NCBI GenBank assembly: GCA_938092005.1
Contig: CALKOU010000003.1
Location: forward strand, 83,368-147,367
DNA length: 64,000 nt
Direction of reading: 5' to 3'
From: an uncultured Flavobacteriaceae bacterium
Lineage (GTDB): Bacteria > Bacteroidota > Bacteroidia > Flavobacteriales > Flavobacteriaceae
This document shows, piece by piece, positions 9,740 to 17,402 of this stretch; position 1 is the first letter of the stretch; the number at the start of each line of letters is the position of its first letter. The notes beneath the pieces are model-generated. The model saw only the letters and a program-made list of their open reading frames with translations, was not told the DNA's origin and searched no databases. The translations under genes were made by a program, and so were the position numbers.

Positions 9740-10611
9740 TACTTGGCGTGTTTTAGCTTGGCAATGGATGCGTTGAGCTCAAAACCTAGCAAGAGCACAA
9801 TGGCATTTAGCCAAATATAGAGCATCAAGATTAAGATGGCTCCAATAGAACCATATAACTGATTGTAAGATCCAAAATTATCGATATAAACCCCAAAACC
9901 AAAAGATGTAAGTGCAAACAAAAAAGTTGTTACCAAGGCACCTGCCGAGAAAAAACTAGAGAATCCTCGCTGTGTTCCAAAATAAAATAAGATTGCACTA
10001 ACAAAATAGGTCATTCCCAAGAAAAAAACCAGACGCACCCAAGGACTTAATTCAAAACCAAAATCAAAAGTTTGGCTTATAAGAATCTCAAAAAACAAAT
10101 AGCCAGCAATGGAAATAAGAAGTAGTATGCCGAGTAAAACACCAACGCCAACCGCATAGACATATTGCCTAACAAAATGCCTACTAAAGCTTATATGCAC
10201 CGATTCACTAAAACCACCAAATATGGCATTAACACCGTTAGACATAAAAAAAATAGACAATACAAACGTAGAAGACAACAACCCACCCCTAGGTTTTGAT
10301 TGAATGTCATACAATACACCATTTAAAAAATCTTGCGCCTCTGAGGGTGCAATAGAAAGAAAAAAAGAAGAAAAGGTATCTTCAATATTTTCTACGGGAA
10401 CAAATGGAATCAGGTTTAAGACAAAAATTAAAAAAGGAAAAAGGGATAAGAAAAAGCTAAAAGCAATACTGCTTGCTCGCGTAGTTAGGGTTCCTTTAAC
10501 AATTCCAATACCATAAAGCTCCACCAATTGATACAACGAAATGGATTTTTCGTTTCCAAAGCGTACGCTTTGCAACCAATCCACCCATTTTTCTTTACTT
10601 TTCTGAAGCAT
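9739..10611 (-). CDS. YihY/BrkB-family inner membrane protein
   Basis: A 290-aa multi-span membrane protein of the YihY/UPF0761 family; the biochemical role of the family is not settled. Six or so hydrophobic segments are visible, for example IAFSFFLSLFPFLIFVLNLI (about 48-68), YAVGVGVLLGILLLISIAGYLF and a final GSIGAILILMLYIWLNAIVLLLGFELNA, the conserved end motif. It shares a TAATG junction with priA. Its start lies 4 nt after a TACCTTAG -7-like box that mirrors the one of rlmH on the other strand. Confidence 0.88.
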   Translation of the reverse strand: MLQKSKEKWVDWLQSVRFGNEKSISLYQLVELYGIGIVKGTLTTRASSIAFSFFLSLFPFLIFVLNLIPFVPVENIEDTFSSFFLSIAPSEAQDFLNGVLYDIQSKPRGGLLSSTFVLSIFFMSNGVNAIFGGFSESVHISFSRHFVRQYVYAVGVGVLLGILLLISIAGYLFFEILISQTFDFGFELSPWVRLVFFLGMTYFVSAILFYFGTQRGFSSFFSAGALVTTFLFALTSFGFGVYIDNFGSYNQLYGSIGAILILMLYIWLNAIVLLLGFELNASIAKLKHAK

Positions 10612-10613
10612 TG

Positions 10614-10665
10614 TGCTAAGGTAACTATTAAACCAAATGCTTTCACGAGAATTAATACCTTAGCA
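10614..10665. promoter_or_regulatory. Mirror-symmetric divergent promoter of yihY and rlmH
   Basis: A perfect 10-bp inverted repeat (TGCTAAGGTA at 10614-10623, TACCTTAGCA at 10656-10665) places the same -7-like box TACCTTAG (one mismatch from TAnnTTTG) on each strand, each exactly 4 nt before an ATG (10611 minus, 10668 plus). I see no TTG -33 element at the expected distance. A bound regulator is an alternative reading of the symmetry. Confidence 0.6.
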
Positions 10666-10667
10666 TA

Positions 10668-11141
10668 ATGAAAATTCAAGTGGTCTGTGTGGGCAAAACC
10701 CATCACAGTGCGTTGCGTAATTGGTTACCAGAATATACAAAGCGTCTGTCGCATTATGTCTCGTTTGAATGGCTTGAACTCCCAGAACTTAAAAACACCA
10801 AAAAATTAAGTGAATCCCAGCAAAAAACAGAAGAAGGCAAGCGAATACTCCAGACCATTGCACGAGGTGATATTGTAGTACTTTTCGACGAAAAAGGAAC
10901 AAATCATACCTCTAAAAGTTTTGCGCAGTTTCTTCAAAAAAAAATGAATGCAGGTACCAAAAAATTGACTTTCATCATTGGTGGTCCGTACGGTTTTTCC
11001 GAAGAAGTGTACCAAAGAGCACAAGGAAAAATAGCATTATCATCCATGACGTTCTCACACCAAATGGTACGTATTTTTGTTGCTGAGCAACTTTACAGAG
11101 CCTTTAGTATTTTACACAATCAACCCTATCATCACGAATGA
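10668..11141 (+). CDS. rlmH: 23S rRNA (pseudouridine1915-N3)-methyltransferase RlmH
   Basis: A small SPOUT-class methyltransferase that adds a methyl group to pseudouridine 1915 in helix 69 of 23S rRNA. The 157-aa protein has the family start MKIQVVCVGKTHH and the trefoil-knot SAM site FIIGGPYGFSEEV with SSMTFSHQMVRIFVAEQLYRA near the end. The stop overlaps the start of the next gene by 4 bp (ATGA), indicating a two-gene operon. Confidence 0.97.
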   Translation: MKIQVVCVGKTHHSALRNWLPEYTKRLSHYVSFEWLELPELKNTKKLSESQQKTEEGKRILQTIARGDIVVLFDEKGTNHTSKSFAQFLQKKMNAGTKKLTFIIGGPYGFSEEVYQRAQGKIALSSMTFSHQMVRIFVAEQLYRAFSILHNQPYHHE

Positions 11142-11716
11142 AAGAACTCATATTTGCTACACATAACCAAAATAAAGTCGACGAGATAAAAATGATTTTT
11201 AAAGAATATGGAATCAAAAGTTTGGCTGAAATTGATTACCGTGAAGAAATTGATGAAACAGCGCAAACCCTCGAAGGAAATGCATTACTAAAGGCAAATT
11301 ACATTTTTGAAGTGTATAAAACCCCTGTTTTTGCAGATGATAGCGGCTTGGAAGTTGAAGCCTTAGACGGGGCTCCTGGCGTATATTCGGCACGCTATGC
11401 AGGTGAGCCTAAAAACCACGAAAAAAATAACGCAAAGCTATTATCAGCGTTGCAGAACGAAACAAATAGAAAAGCACAATTTAGAACGGTCATTGCTTAC
11501 ATAACAAAAAACACGCAGTTATGTTTTGAAGGTGTCGTAACAGGAACCATAGCAACCGAAATACGTGGCAAAGGCGGCTTTGGATATGACCCCTTATTTA
11601 TTCCTGACGGATATACCAAGACCTTCGGCGAACTACCACGTGAAGTCAAGTTAGCGTGTAGTCATCGGAGTAACGCAATGGCTAAGCTATATACACATCT
11701 AAAATCCCTAACATAA
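11138..11716 (+). CDS. rdgB: Non-canonical purine NTP pyrophosphatase (RdgB/HAM1)
   Basis: Hydrolyses dITP, ITP and XTP to monophosphates and so keeps deaminated purines out of DNA and RNA. At 192 aa it is full length. Family motifs are FATHNQNKVDEIK at the start, FADDSGLEVEALDGAPGVYSARYAG near 65, GGFGYDPLFIPDG near 146 and CSHRSNAM near 178. It is translationally coupled to rlmH through a 4-bp overlap. Confidence 0.96.
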   Translation: MKELIFATHNQNKVDEIKMIFKEYGIKSLAEIDYREEIDETAQTLEGNALLKANYIFEVYKTPVFADDSGLEVEALDGAPGVYSARYAGEPKNHEKNNAKLLSALQNETNRKAQFRTVIAYITKNTQLCFEGVVTGTIATEIRGKGGFGYDPLFIPDGYTKTFGELPREVKLACSHRSNAMAKLYTHLKSLT

Positions 11717-11777
11717 TGTTAATTTTAGATAAAAATATTGCAGACCAACGCGGAATACATTTAGTTTGTATCTATAT

Positions 11778-12533
11778 ATGACAAAACTTTTTACGCATTT
11801 CTTTTTTCTGTGTATTTGCTGTTCCATAACATTTGGACAGGAAGTGATTGGTATTGTTGAAAATGAAGCTGATCAAAAACCAATAGCAACCGTTCATATC
11901 ATCAACCTGAACAAGGTTACCATGTCTATCACTGACAAAGAAGGAAAGTTTGTGATTGATGCAGAGGTTAACGACACCCTTTACTTTTCGTATTTAGGAT
12001 ATAAACCCATAAAGGTTAGGGTTTCTAATGACTTGGTGAAGTACCCCAACACACGCTTCCAGCTTACTGAGCTTGCACTAGCGTTAGAAGAAGTTGTTGT
12101 TCGTCCTTATCAACTTACAGGTTACCTTGACATTGATGCGCGGAATGTTCCCATCAATAGAACCCGGAGATACAGCATTCCAGGACTTCCTTCAGGAGGC
12201 TATGAAGGAGGAAACAGAACGCCATTGGGCGAAATTCGAATTCTGCAAGCCATTTCGAATCCTGCCGATTTTCTTTACAACATCTTTGGAAAAAAACCCA
12301 GGCAACTCCGTAAACTCAAGATGGTCAGAGGCAACAACGAGCTTCGAGACCTATTGGCAGTTAAATATGATCGAAAAACATTGGAAGAACTTCTGCAGCT
12401 TGAACGTATTGACATAGATGAAATACTACGGAAGTGTAATTTCTCTGACAGTTTTATCAAAGGAGCAAACGATTTACAGATATTGGAGGCTATTAGTAGT
12501 TGCTATGAAGAATACAAAGTTCTTAATCGATAA
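11778..12533 (+). CDS. Secreted carboxypeptidase-regulatory-like domain protein
   Basis: A 251-aa exported protein of unknown function. The ORF track begins at a TTG (11766); the ATG at 11778 gives a better signal peptide (MTKLFTHFFFLCICCSITFG). Residues about 24-90 form a CarboxypepD_reg-like beta-sandwich (GIVENEADQKPIATVHI...YFSYLGYKPI), the domain often found at the front of TonB receptors. No plug or barrel follows; instead there is a polar, mostly helical region (about 110-251) with no recognised fold. It probably resides in the periplasm or on the outer membrane. It is followed by purB, which has its own promoter. Confidence 0.8.
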   Translation: MTKLFTHFFFLCICCSITFGQEVIGIVENEADQKPIATVHIINLNKVTMSITDKEGKFVIDAEVNDTLYFSYLGYKPIKVRVSNDLVKYPNTRFQLTELALALEEVVVRPYQLTGYLDIDARNVPINRTRRYSIPGLPSGGYEGGNRTPLGEIRILQAISNPADFLYNIFGKKPRQLRKLKMVRGNNELRDLLAVKYDRKTLEELLQLERIDIDEILRKCNFSDSFIKGANDLQILEAISSCYEEYKVLNR

Positions 12534-12548
12534 AAAAGGTAAATTCTA

Positions 12549-12556
12549 TACCTTTG
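12549..12556 (+). promoter_or_regulatory. -7 promoter box TACCTTTG of purB
   Basis: TACCTTTG is an exact match to TAnnTTTG, 14 nt before the purB ATG. No TTG at the right distance upstream. It follows the stop of the preceding gene, so purB is probably transcribed separately. Confidence 0.6.
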
Positions 12557-12570
12557 CATTTTGATACACT

Positions 12571-13914
12571 ATGCTACTAAATAAACTAAGTGCAATTTCA
12601 CCCGTTGACGGTCGTTACCGCCCAAAAACAAAAGCGTTAAGCCCTTTTTTTTCTGAATTTGGATTGATTCAATATCGCGTTCGCATTGAAGTTGAATACT
12701 TTATTGCGCTTTGTGAGCTTCCACTACCTGAATTAAAGGACTTCCCTAGCTCTGCAATTGAAGAATTACGCAGTGTATACCGTCATTTTAGTTTGGATCA
12801 AGCGCAAGCCATAAAAGACATTGAGAAGGTAACAAACCACGATGTAAAGGCAGTTGAATATTTCCTGAAACAAATTTTTGATGATTTGAGTCTGGGCAAA
12901 TACAAGGAATTCATTCATTTCGGCTTGACATCACAAGACATCAATAATACGGCCATACCGTTATCGGTCAAAGAAGCCTTTGAACGTGAATACCAACCAA
13001 AATTGCAAGAAGTACTTTCGGCTCTTGACAGCTTGATTGACCAGTGTAAAGGAGTGTCTATGCTAGCCAGAACCCATGGCCAACCTGCTTCACCAACCCG
13101 TTTGGACAAAGAATTAAACGTTTTTAAAGTACGTGTCAATGAACAATTATTGTTGCTTAAACAAATCCCCATGGCTGCTAAATTTGGCGGTGCTACAGGT
13201 AATTTTAATGCACACCATGTTGCCTACCCAAGCATTGACTGGAAAGCGTTTGGTAAGGCATTTGTAGAAAACACGTTGGGGCTACATCACTCATTTCCAA
13301 CAACACAAATTGAGCACTACGATCACTATGCTGCGCTATGTGACGCGCAAAAGCGCATCAATACCATTTTAATTGATTTTGCACGAGATATATGGACCTA
13401 TATTTCGATGGATTATTTCAAGCAACAGATTAAAGAAGGCGAAGTAGGTTCCTCTGCGATGCCACACAAAGTAAACCCTATCGACTTTGAAAATGCAGAA
13501 GGGAATCTTGGTATTGCAAATGCACTGCTATCACATTTGGCAGAAAAACTACCCATTTCAAGACTGCAACGGGATTTAACAGACAGTACTGTATTGCGCA
13601 ACGCGGGTATTCCAATGGCGCATATGCTTATCAGTTTTGCATCACTAGTAAAAGGAACTGGGAAATTAGTGGTCAATAAAGAAAAAATCCAAGCAGATTT
13701 GGACAACAACTGGGCGGTACTTGCAGAAGCCATTCAAACCATCTTAAGACGAGAAGGCTACCCAAAACCCTATGAAGCCCTTAAAGCATTAACACGAACC
13801 AATAGCGTTATTGACGAAACAGCCATTCGCGAATTTGTAAATACACTTGATGTGTCACCAACTGTAAAGGAAGTGTTGTTATCGCTTAGACCAGAGAACT
13901 ACACTGGGATTTAG
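12571..13914 (+). CDS. purB: Adenylosuccinate lyase
   Basis: Catalyses two fumarate-releasing steps of purine synthesis: SAICAR to AICAR, and adenylosuccinate to AMP. The 447-aa protein carries the superfamily motifs TSQDINNTA (about 115), ARTHGQPASPTRLDKE (about 167) and the signature loop GSSAMPHKVNPIDFENAEG (about 293) with the catalytic serine. Its length and the start MLLNKLSAISPVDGRYR are typical of this gene in proteobacteria and Bacteroidota. The stop overlaps the convergent DUF4252 gene by 4 bp. Confidence 0.97.
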   Translation: MLLNKLSAISPVDGRYRPKTKALSPFFSEFGLIQYRVRIEVEYFIALCELPLPELKDFPSSAIEELRSVYRHFSLDQAQAIKDIEKVTNHDVKAVEYFLKQIFDDLSLGKYKEFIHFGLTSQDINNTAIPLSVKEAFEREYQPKLQEVLSALDSLIDQCKGVSMLARTHGQPASPTRLDKELNVFKVRVNEQLLLLKQIPMAAKFGGATGNFNAHHVAYPSIDWKAFGKAFVENTLGLHHSFPTTQIEHYDHYAALCDAQKRINTILIDFARDIWTYISMDYFKQQIKEGEVGSSAMPHKVNPIDFENAEGNLGIANALLSHLAEKLPISRLQRDLTDSTVLRNAGIPMAHMLISFASLVKGTGKLVVNKEKIQADLDNNWAVLAEAIQTILRREGYPKPYEALKALTRTNSVIDETAIREFVNTLDVSPTVKEVLLSLRPENYTGI

Positions 13915-14435
13915 AGCAAGTTTCCAATAGCTTCTGCGGCATGCTCCAAAGCGCCTTCACGCTTGAGAACATTAGCGAGCAACATGGCTTTTTCTACTTG
14001 CATTTTTCTTCCTATTAGCCTTGCAACCATAAAACCCTCATCTGAAGCTGAACCAAAAAATACAATTTCATTGGGGTGCTCAACACTACCCGTAAGCACC
14101 AGTTTACCCGAATATTGCCGATCATTCATGACCATTAAGGGTTCAAAGTTTTTACCATCAATTATGGAACGTACCGTTTTCATTTCTTCCGGCAACTTAT
14201 CGGCGTTAGCCGTTGTTTTGCGAAACATCAATACATTTAGTTTCTGAAAAGAATCCAAAGCATCTTGCTCTTCTTCTGTTAGGGTGTTTTTGCCAATTCC
14301 TAAAATAGAAGTGGGAATATCAACAACTAAAAAATCAGGATCTTCTGTTTTAGAAACATAATATTCTTGAATACTAGGGGTGCCCGAGCAGCCCACTAAA
14401 GCCAAAAAAACTGTAAAAATCAATAGCTGTTTCAT
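13911..14435 (-). CDS. DUF4252 lipoprotein
   Basis: A 174-aa predicted lipoprotein (MKQLLIFTVFLALVGCSGT, lipidated Cys near 16) of the DUF4252 family, function unknown. The body has alternating helices and strands with VRSIIDGKNFEPLMVMND and a closing helix. It is the last gene of the ECF sigma operon and overlaps the preceding DUF4252 gene by 4 bp (ATGA). The location suggests an envelope-stress or surface role controlled by the sigma factor; that is inference from the neighbourhood. Confidence 0.82.
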   Translation of the reverse strand: MKQLLIFTVFLALVGCSGTPSIQEYYVSKTEDPDFLVVDIPTSILGIGKNTLTEEEQDALDSFQKLNVLMFRKTTANADKLPEEMKTVRSIIDGKNFEPLMVMNDRQYSGKLVLTGSVEHPNEIVFFGSASDEGFMVARLIGRKMQVEKAMLLANVLKREGALEHAAEAIGNLL

Positions 14436-14983
14436 TGTTTCTCGTTTAGTTTTCCCAATTGCTGACCGCCAGGAAGGTTCATTTGATTTACGAGCTTTGA
14501 GATTTGCGTCAAATCAATATCGCCACTCAAATAAAGCAAAACGGTTTCGGGCTTGCGATTACCAAGTTGCATTCCCTCAACATTTATATCGGTCACAAAC
14601 ATCAACAGTTCTTTGACCAAATCGTCGTTTTTTCGCGCCGATTTCACATAAAAATTGACGTTCGCTTCCTTATCACGTACGCGCATCAACTCTTCCATGT
14701 TAACGGACTTGATGTGTTTATCTACCCAACCTTGAATATCTTCTGAAATAGCATAATTTTCGGTGGTGATTACCTTAAAGGTTTCTATTTCCTGGACAAG
14801 TTTAATAAACTGATCCGCTTCTGGGTCGTTTGTTTCAATACTTAACTTAGCCAACATTTGAAACATTTTTGGGCTTATTGAGAAGTAGCTAACGCTATCG
14901 TCGTATTCGTATTTTTCAAAAACGTCTTGACCCCAGCTAAACGAAGCGGTAATAAGGATTAGTAAAATAATATTCTTTTTCAT
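14432..14983 (-). CDS. DUF4252 exported protein
   Basis: A 183-aa exported protein of the DUF4252 family. The signal peptide is MKKNIILLILITASFSWGQ; the remainder is soluble, with the segment YFSISPKMFQMLAKL and a VLLYLSGDIDLTQISKLVNQM end resembling other members. It is a paralogue-like neighbour of the next gene (both DUF4252) and starts 1 base after the putative anti-sigma gene. Function is unknown. Confidence 0.85.
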   Translation of the reverse strand: MKKNIILLILITASFSWGQDVFEKYEYDDSVSYFSISPKMFQMLAKLSIETNDPEADQFIKLVQEIETFKVITTENYAISEDIQGWVDKHIKSVNMEELMRVRDKEANVNFYVKSARKNDDLVKELLMFVTDINVEGMQLGNRKPETVLLYLSGDIDLTQISKLVNQMNLPGGQQLGKLNEKQ

Positions 14984-14984
14984 G

Positions 14985-15416
14985 TTATTTTGTCTTTATA
15001 AATTTAGTTGCTGTTTCATTAAATGTTTCCATATACGCCATGCCCTCTTTTCCTTTATTTAATTTTTCGGAAACGAGATACATATTTGCTTTAAACTCTT
15101 CAAAAACGAGTTCTTCAGCGGTAAGTTGCTGTGGCTGTGAATTGTTTTGTTGTGTAGCAATAACACTCACAACAGCTATAGCAGCCACTGCCACCGCATT
15201 ACGCCAATAGTTTTTAGATGGTTTTACAGGAACCGCAACACCCGAAAAGGTTTCGTTACGCTCTTGTGCAATAGCCGTAAAATACGGAACATAATGCGCC
15301 AAAGAAGCATCAACATCAGCCTGTGTGAAATACAAAAACAAGACTTGTTCTTGCTCAAGTGTTGCTGTTCCGTCAACGTATGCGTCAACGTGTTTATGAA
15401 CCTGTTTCAATTCCAT
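14985..15416 (-). CDS. Small membrane protein, putative anti-sigma partner
   Basis: The ORF track start (15542) lies deep inside the sigma gene in another frame. The ATG at 15416 (MELKQVHKHVDAYVDG) gives a 143-aa protein overlapping the sigma 3' end by 23 bp, a usual arrangement for sigma/anti-sigma pairs. It has a cytoplasmic N-terminal part (1-66), one membrane helix (about 69-88, NAVAVAAIAVVSVIA) and a short outer tail. I see no zinc-binding anti-sigma motif (HxxxCxxC), so the anti-sigma role rests on context and topology only. Confidence 0.72.
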   Translation of the reverse strand: MELKQVHKHVDAYVDGTATLEQEQVLFLYFTQADVDASLAHYVPYFTAIAQERNETFSGVAVPVKPSKNYWRNAVAVAAIAVVSVIATQQNNSQPQQLTAEELVFEEFKANMYLVSEKLNKGKEGMAYMETFNETATKFIKTK

Positions 15417-15912
15417 GTTGATGTGCTTTAATGAGTTGTTCTTTAATTTTTTTTCGAGCCCGTGAGAGTGCAACGCGAACCGCCCCTTCTGAAAGCTCGG
15501 TAATTTCAGCAATGACATCAAATTCATATTGCTCAATATCACGGAGCTGTAAAATGAGTTGTTGTTGTGAGGGTAATGATTTCATAAAATCCATAACCAT
15601 CGATACACTATCGCGAGCGTTTAGCTGTTTATCTAATGAATTTGTAGCGCTATCATGCTTGTAATGTACCAAGCGTAGTTGCGCTGCTTGCTTCGACTTC
15701 AACCTATCCAAACAATAGTTTTTGGTCATGGTCATGGCATACCCTTCAATATTCGATAATGTTGCAATATGTGTCATGTTTGCCCACAATTTTGTTACGA
15801 CTTCTTGGACTGCATCTTCAGCTTCTTCTTTTGAAATTAACAATCTTTTTGCCAATCGGAACATGCTGTCTTGAACAGTCATAATACGATCTAAAAAAGT
15901 TTGTTCGTTCAT
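15394..15912 (-). CDS. ECF-type RNA polymerase sigma factor
   Basis: A 172-aa extracytoplasmic-function sigma factor. Region 2 (about 12-75) includes AKRLLISKEEAEDAVQEVVTKLW and region 4 (about 110-165) ends VIAEITELSEGAVRVALSRARKKI, a -35-recognition helix-turn-helix. It has only regions 2 and 4, as expected. It heads an operon with a membrane partner and two DUF4252 genes, and has an exact -7 box 62 bases upstream. The inducing signal is not visible in the sequence. Confidence 0.93.
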   Translation of the reverse strand: MNEQTFLDRIMTVQDSMFRLAKRLLISKEEAEDAVQEVVTKLWANMTHIATLSNIEGYAMTMTKNYCLDRLKSKQAAQLRLVHYKHDSATNSLDKQLNARDSVSMVMDFMKSLPSQQQLILQLRDIEQYEFDVIAEITELSEGAVRVALSRARKKIKEQLIKAHQHGIETGS

Positions 15913-15973
15913 CAGTTTGATTCAAGATTAATTGGGTGTTTTTTCACTTAACGACTGTACACCAACCTTGTTA

Positions 15974-15981
15974 CAAAGTTA
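15974..15981 (-). promoter_or_regulatory. -7 promoter box TAACTTTG of the ECF sigma operon
   Basis: On the minus strand TAACTTTG matches TAnnTTTG exactly, 61 nt before the sigma factor start. No clear TTG -33 element is present. It could be a vegetative promoter; an autoregulated ECF promoter may lie in the same 110-base gap but I cannot identify it. Confidence 0.5.
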
Positions 15982-16028
15982 GGACTCATTTATTTTAGTA
16001 CATTAGCTAAGCCTTTAATTTCAAACCT

Positions 16029-17402
16029 ATGAAAAAATTCATTCCTCTTTTTATTATACTACTGGTTTTTAGCTGTAAAGACGACTTGGATGATGCCGTT
16101 ATTGTCAATACCACTGAAAATTTAGAAGTCGAAGATTTCATCTATAAGGTTATGAACTATTGGTACTTGTGGCAAGAAGACGTCCCAAATTTGGCTGATA
16201 ATAAATTCACAAACGACAAAGACTACACCGCATTTTTACAATCTTTTGATGGGCCTAAAGCACTATACAAAGGATTGCAGTTGTCAACTGATATATTTAG
16301 CTACATCACAGATGATTATGTTGCCTTCCAAGAAAGTCAAAAAGGAATAACACTGAGCAATGGAATGGTATTTGGTTTGGTTCGGCTTTCAGAAGGCAGT
16401 TCCGAAATCTTTGGTTACGTTCGTTATGTTTTGCCCAACTCCGACGCCAAAACAAAAGGCATTGAACGTGGCGATATATTCTCGCATGTAAACGGAACAA
16501 AACTAACATACACAAACTTTGGAAATTTGTTGTTCTCCAATGCCCCCAGCTACACCCTTGACTTAGCTAACTTTAACAACAACCAAATTACAACAACAGG
16601 AGAAAGCGTAACCCTAAGTAACTCTCAGCAAACCGAACAAAGCGTACACATCGCAAAAGTAATAGAGCAGGACGGCAAAAAGGTGGGATACCTGATGTAT
16701 AACAGCTTTATTGAACCACAGGAAGACAATTTAAAAGCAGCCTTTGCCGATTTTGTAACAGCGCAAATAGACGAGCTTGTGGTAGACTTACGCTACAACA
16801 GTGGGGGAAGAGTTTCCACTGCGCAACTTCTGGCTGGACTCATAGCGGGAGAGCACGCAGGAAATATTTTTGGCAAGTTAGTTTACAACGAAAAACGAAG
16901 TGCACAAAACAGCGAAATTACCATCACCGATGCTGATGTTCAACTGGGTTTGTCCCGAGTATTTTTTCTAACTACACAAAGTTCTGCTTCGGCTAGTGAA
17001 ATGATGGTTAACGGTCTCAAGCCCTATATGAACGTGATTCAAATTGGTGATAAAACTGCTGGAAAAGATGTAGGATCAAATCCATTTTTAGATTTCATTG
17101 ACAACAAAAACACCATAAACCCAAATCACACTTACCTCATCTTACCCATTACATTCAAATACTACAATAGCGAAAATGTTGGTGACTACTCCGATGGGTT
17201 AATTCCCAGTATTGAGCTTCCAGAAATCCTTTCAAATTTGGGAGCACTCGGCGATGTAGACGAACCGCTACTTAAACGTGCATTAGATTACATAAGCGGG
17301 AAACGCACCAGTAGCTCCATAAAGGCAATTAGCAGCAGCCCGACTCCGTTTTTGGAGCTCCAATTGAAGCCAGGCAGGGCTATTTATGTTCCTGAAAACT
17401 AA
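16029..17402 (+). CDS. S41-family peptidase lipoprotein
   Basis: A tail-specific-protease-like serine peptidase anchored as a lipoprotein (MKKFIPLFIILLVFSC, Cys16). Residues about 100-185 form a PDZ-like domain (VLPNSDAKTKGIERGDIFSHVNG). The S41 core follows (about 210-420) with VVDLRYNSGG, the nucleophile region TQSSASASEMMV and the partner lysine in IGDKTAGKDVGS. At 457 aa it fits the Bacteroidota lipoprotein S41 group. It is divergent from the ECF sigma operon and overlaps the convergent TonB receptor by 4 bp. The substrate is unknown. Confidence 0.93.
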   Translation: MKKFIPLFIILLVFSCKDDLDDAVIVNTTENLEVEDFIYKVMNYWYLWQEDVPNLADNKFTNDKDYTAFLQSFDGPKALYKGLQLSTDIFSYITDDYVAFQESQKGITLSNGMVFGLVRLSEGSSEIFGYVRYVLPNSDAKTKGIERGDIFSHVNGTKLTYTNFGNLLFSNAPSYTLDLANFNNNQITTTGESVTLSNSQQTEQSVHIAKVIEQDGKKVGYLMYNSFIEPQEDNLKAAFADFVTAQIDELVVDLRYNSGGRVSTAQLLAGLIAGEHAGNIFGKLVYNEKRSAQNSEITITDADVQLGLSRVFFLTTQSSASASEMMVNGLKPYMNVIQIGDKTAGKDVGSNPFLDFIDNKNTINPNHTYLILPITFKYYNSENVGDYSDGLIPSIELPEILSNLGALGDVDEPLLKRALDYISGKRTSSSIKAISSSPTPFLELQLKPGRAIYVPEN

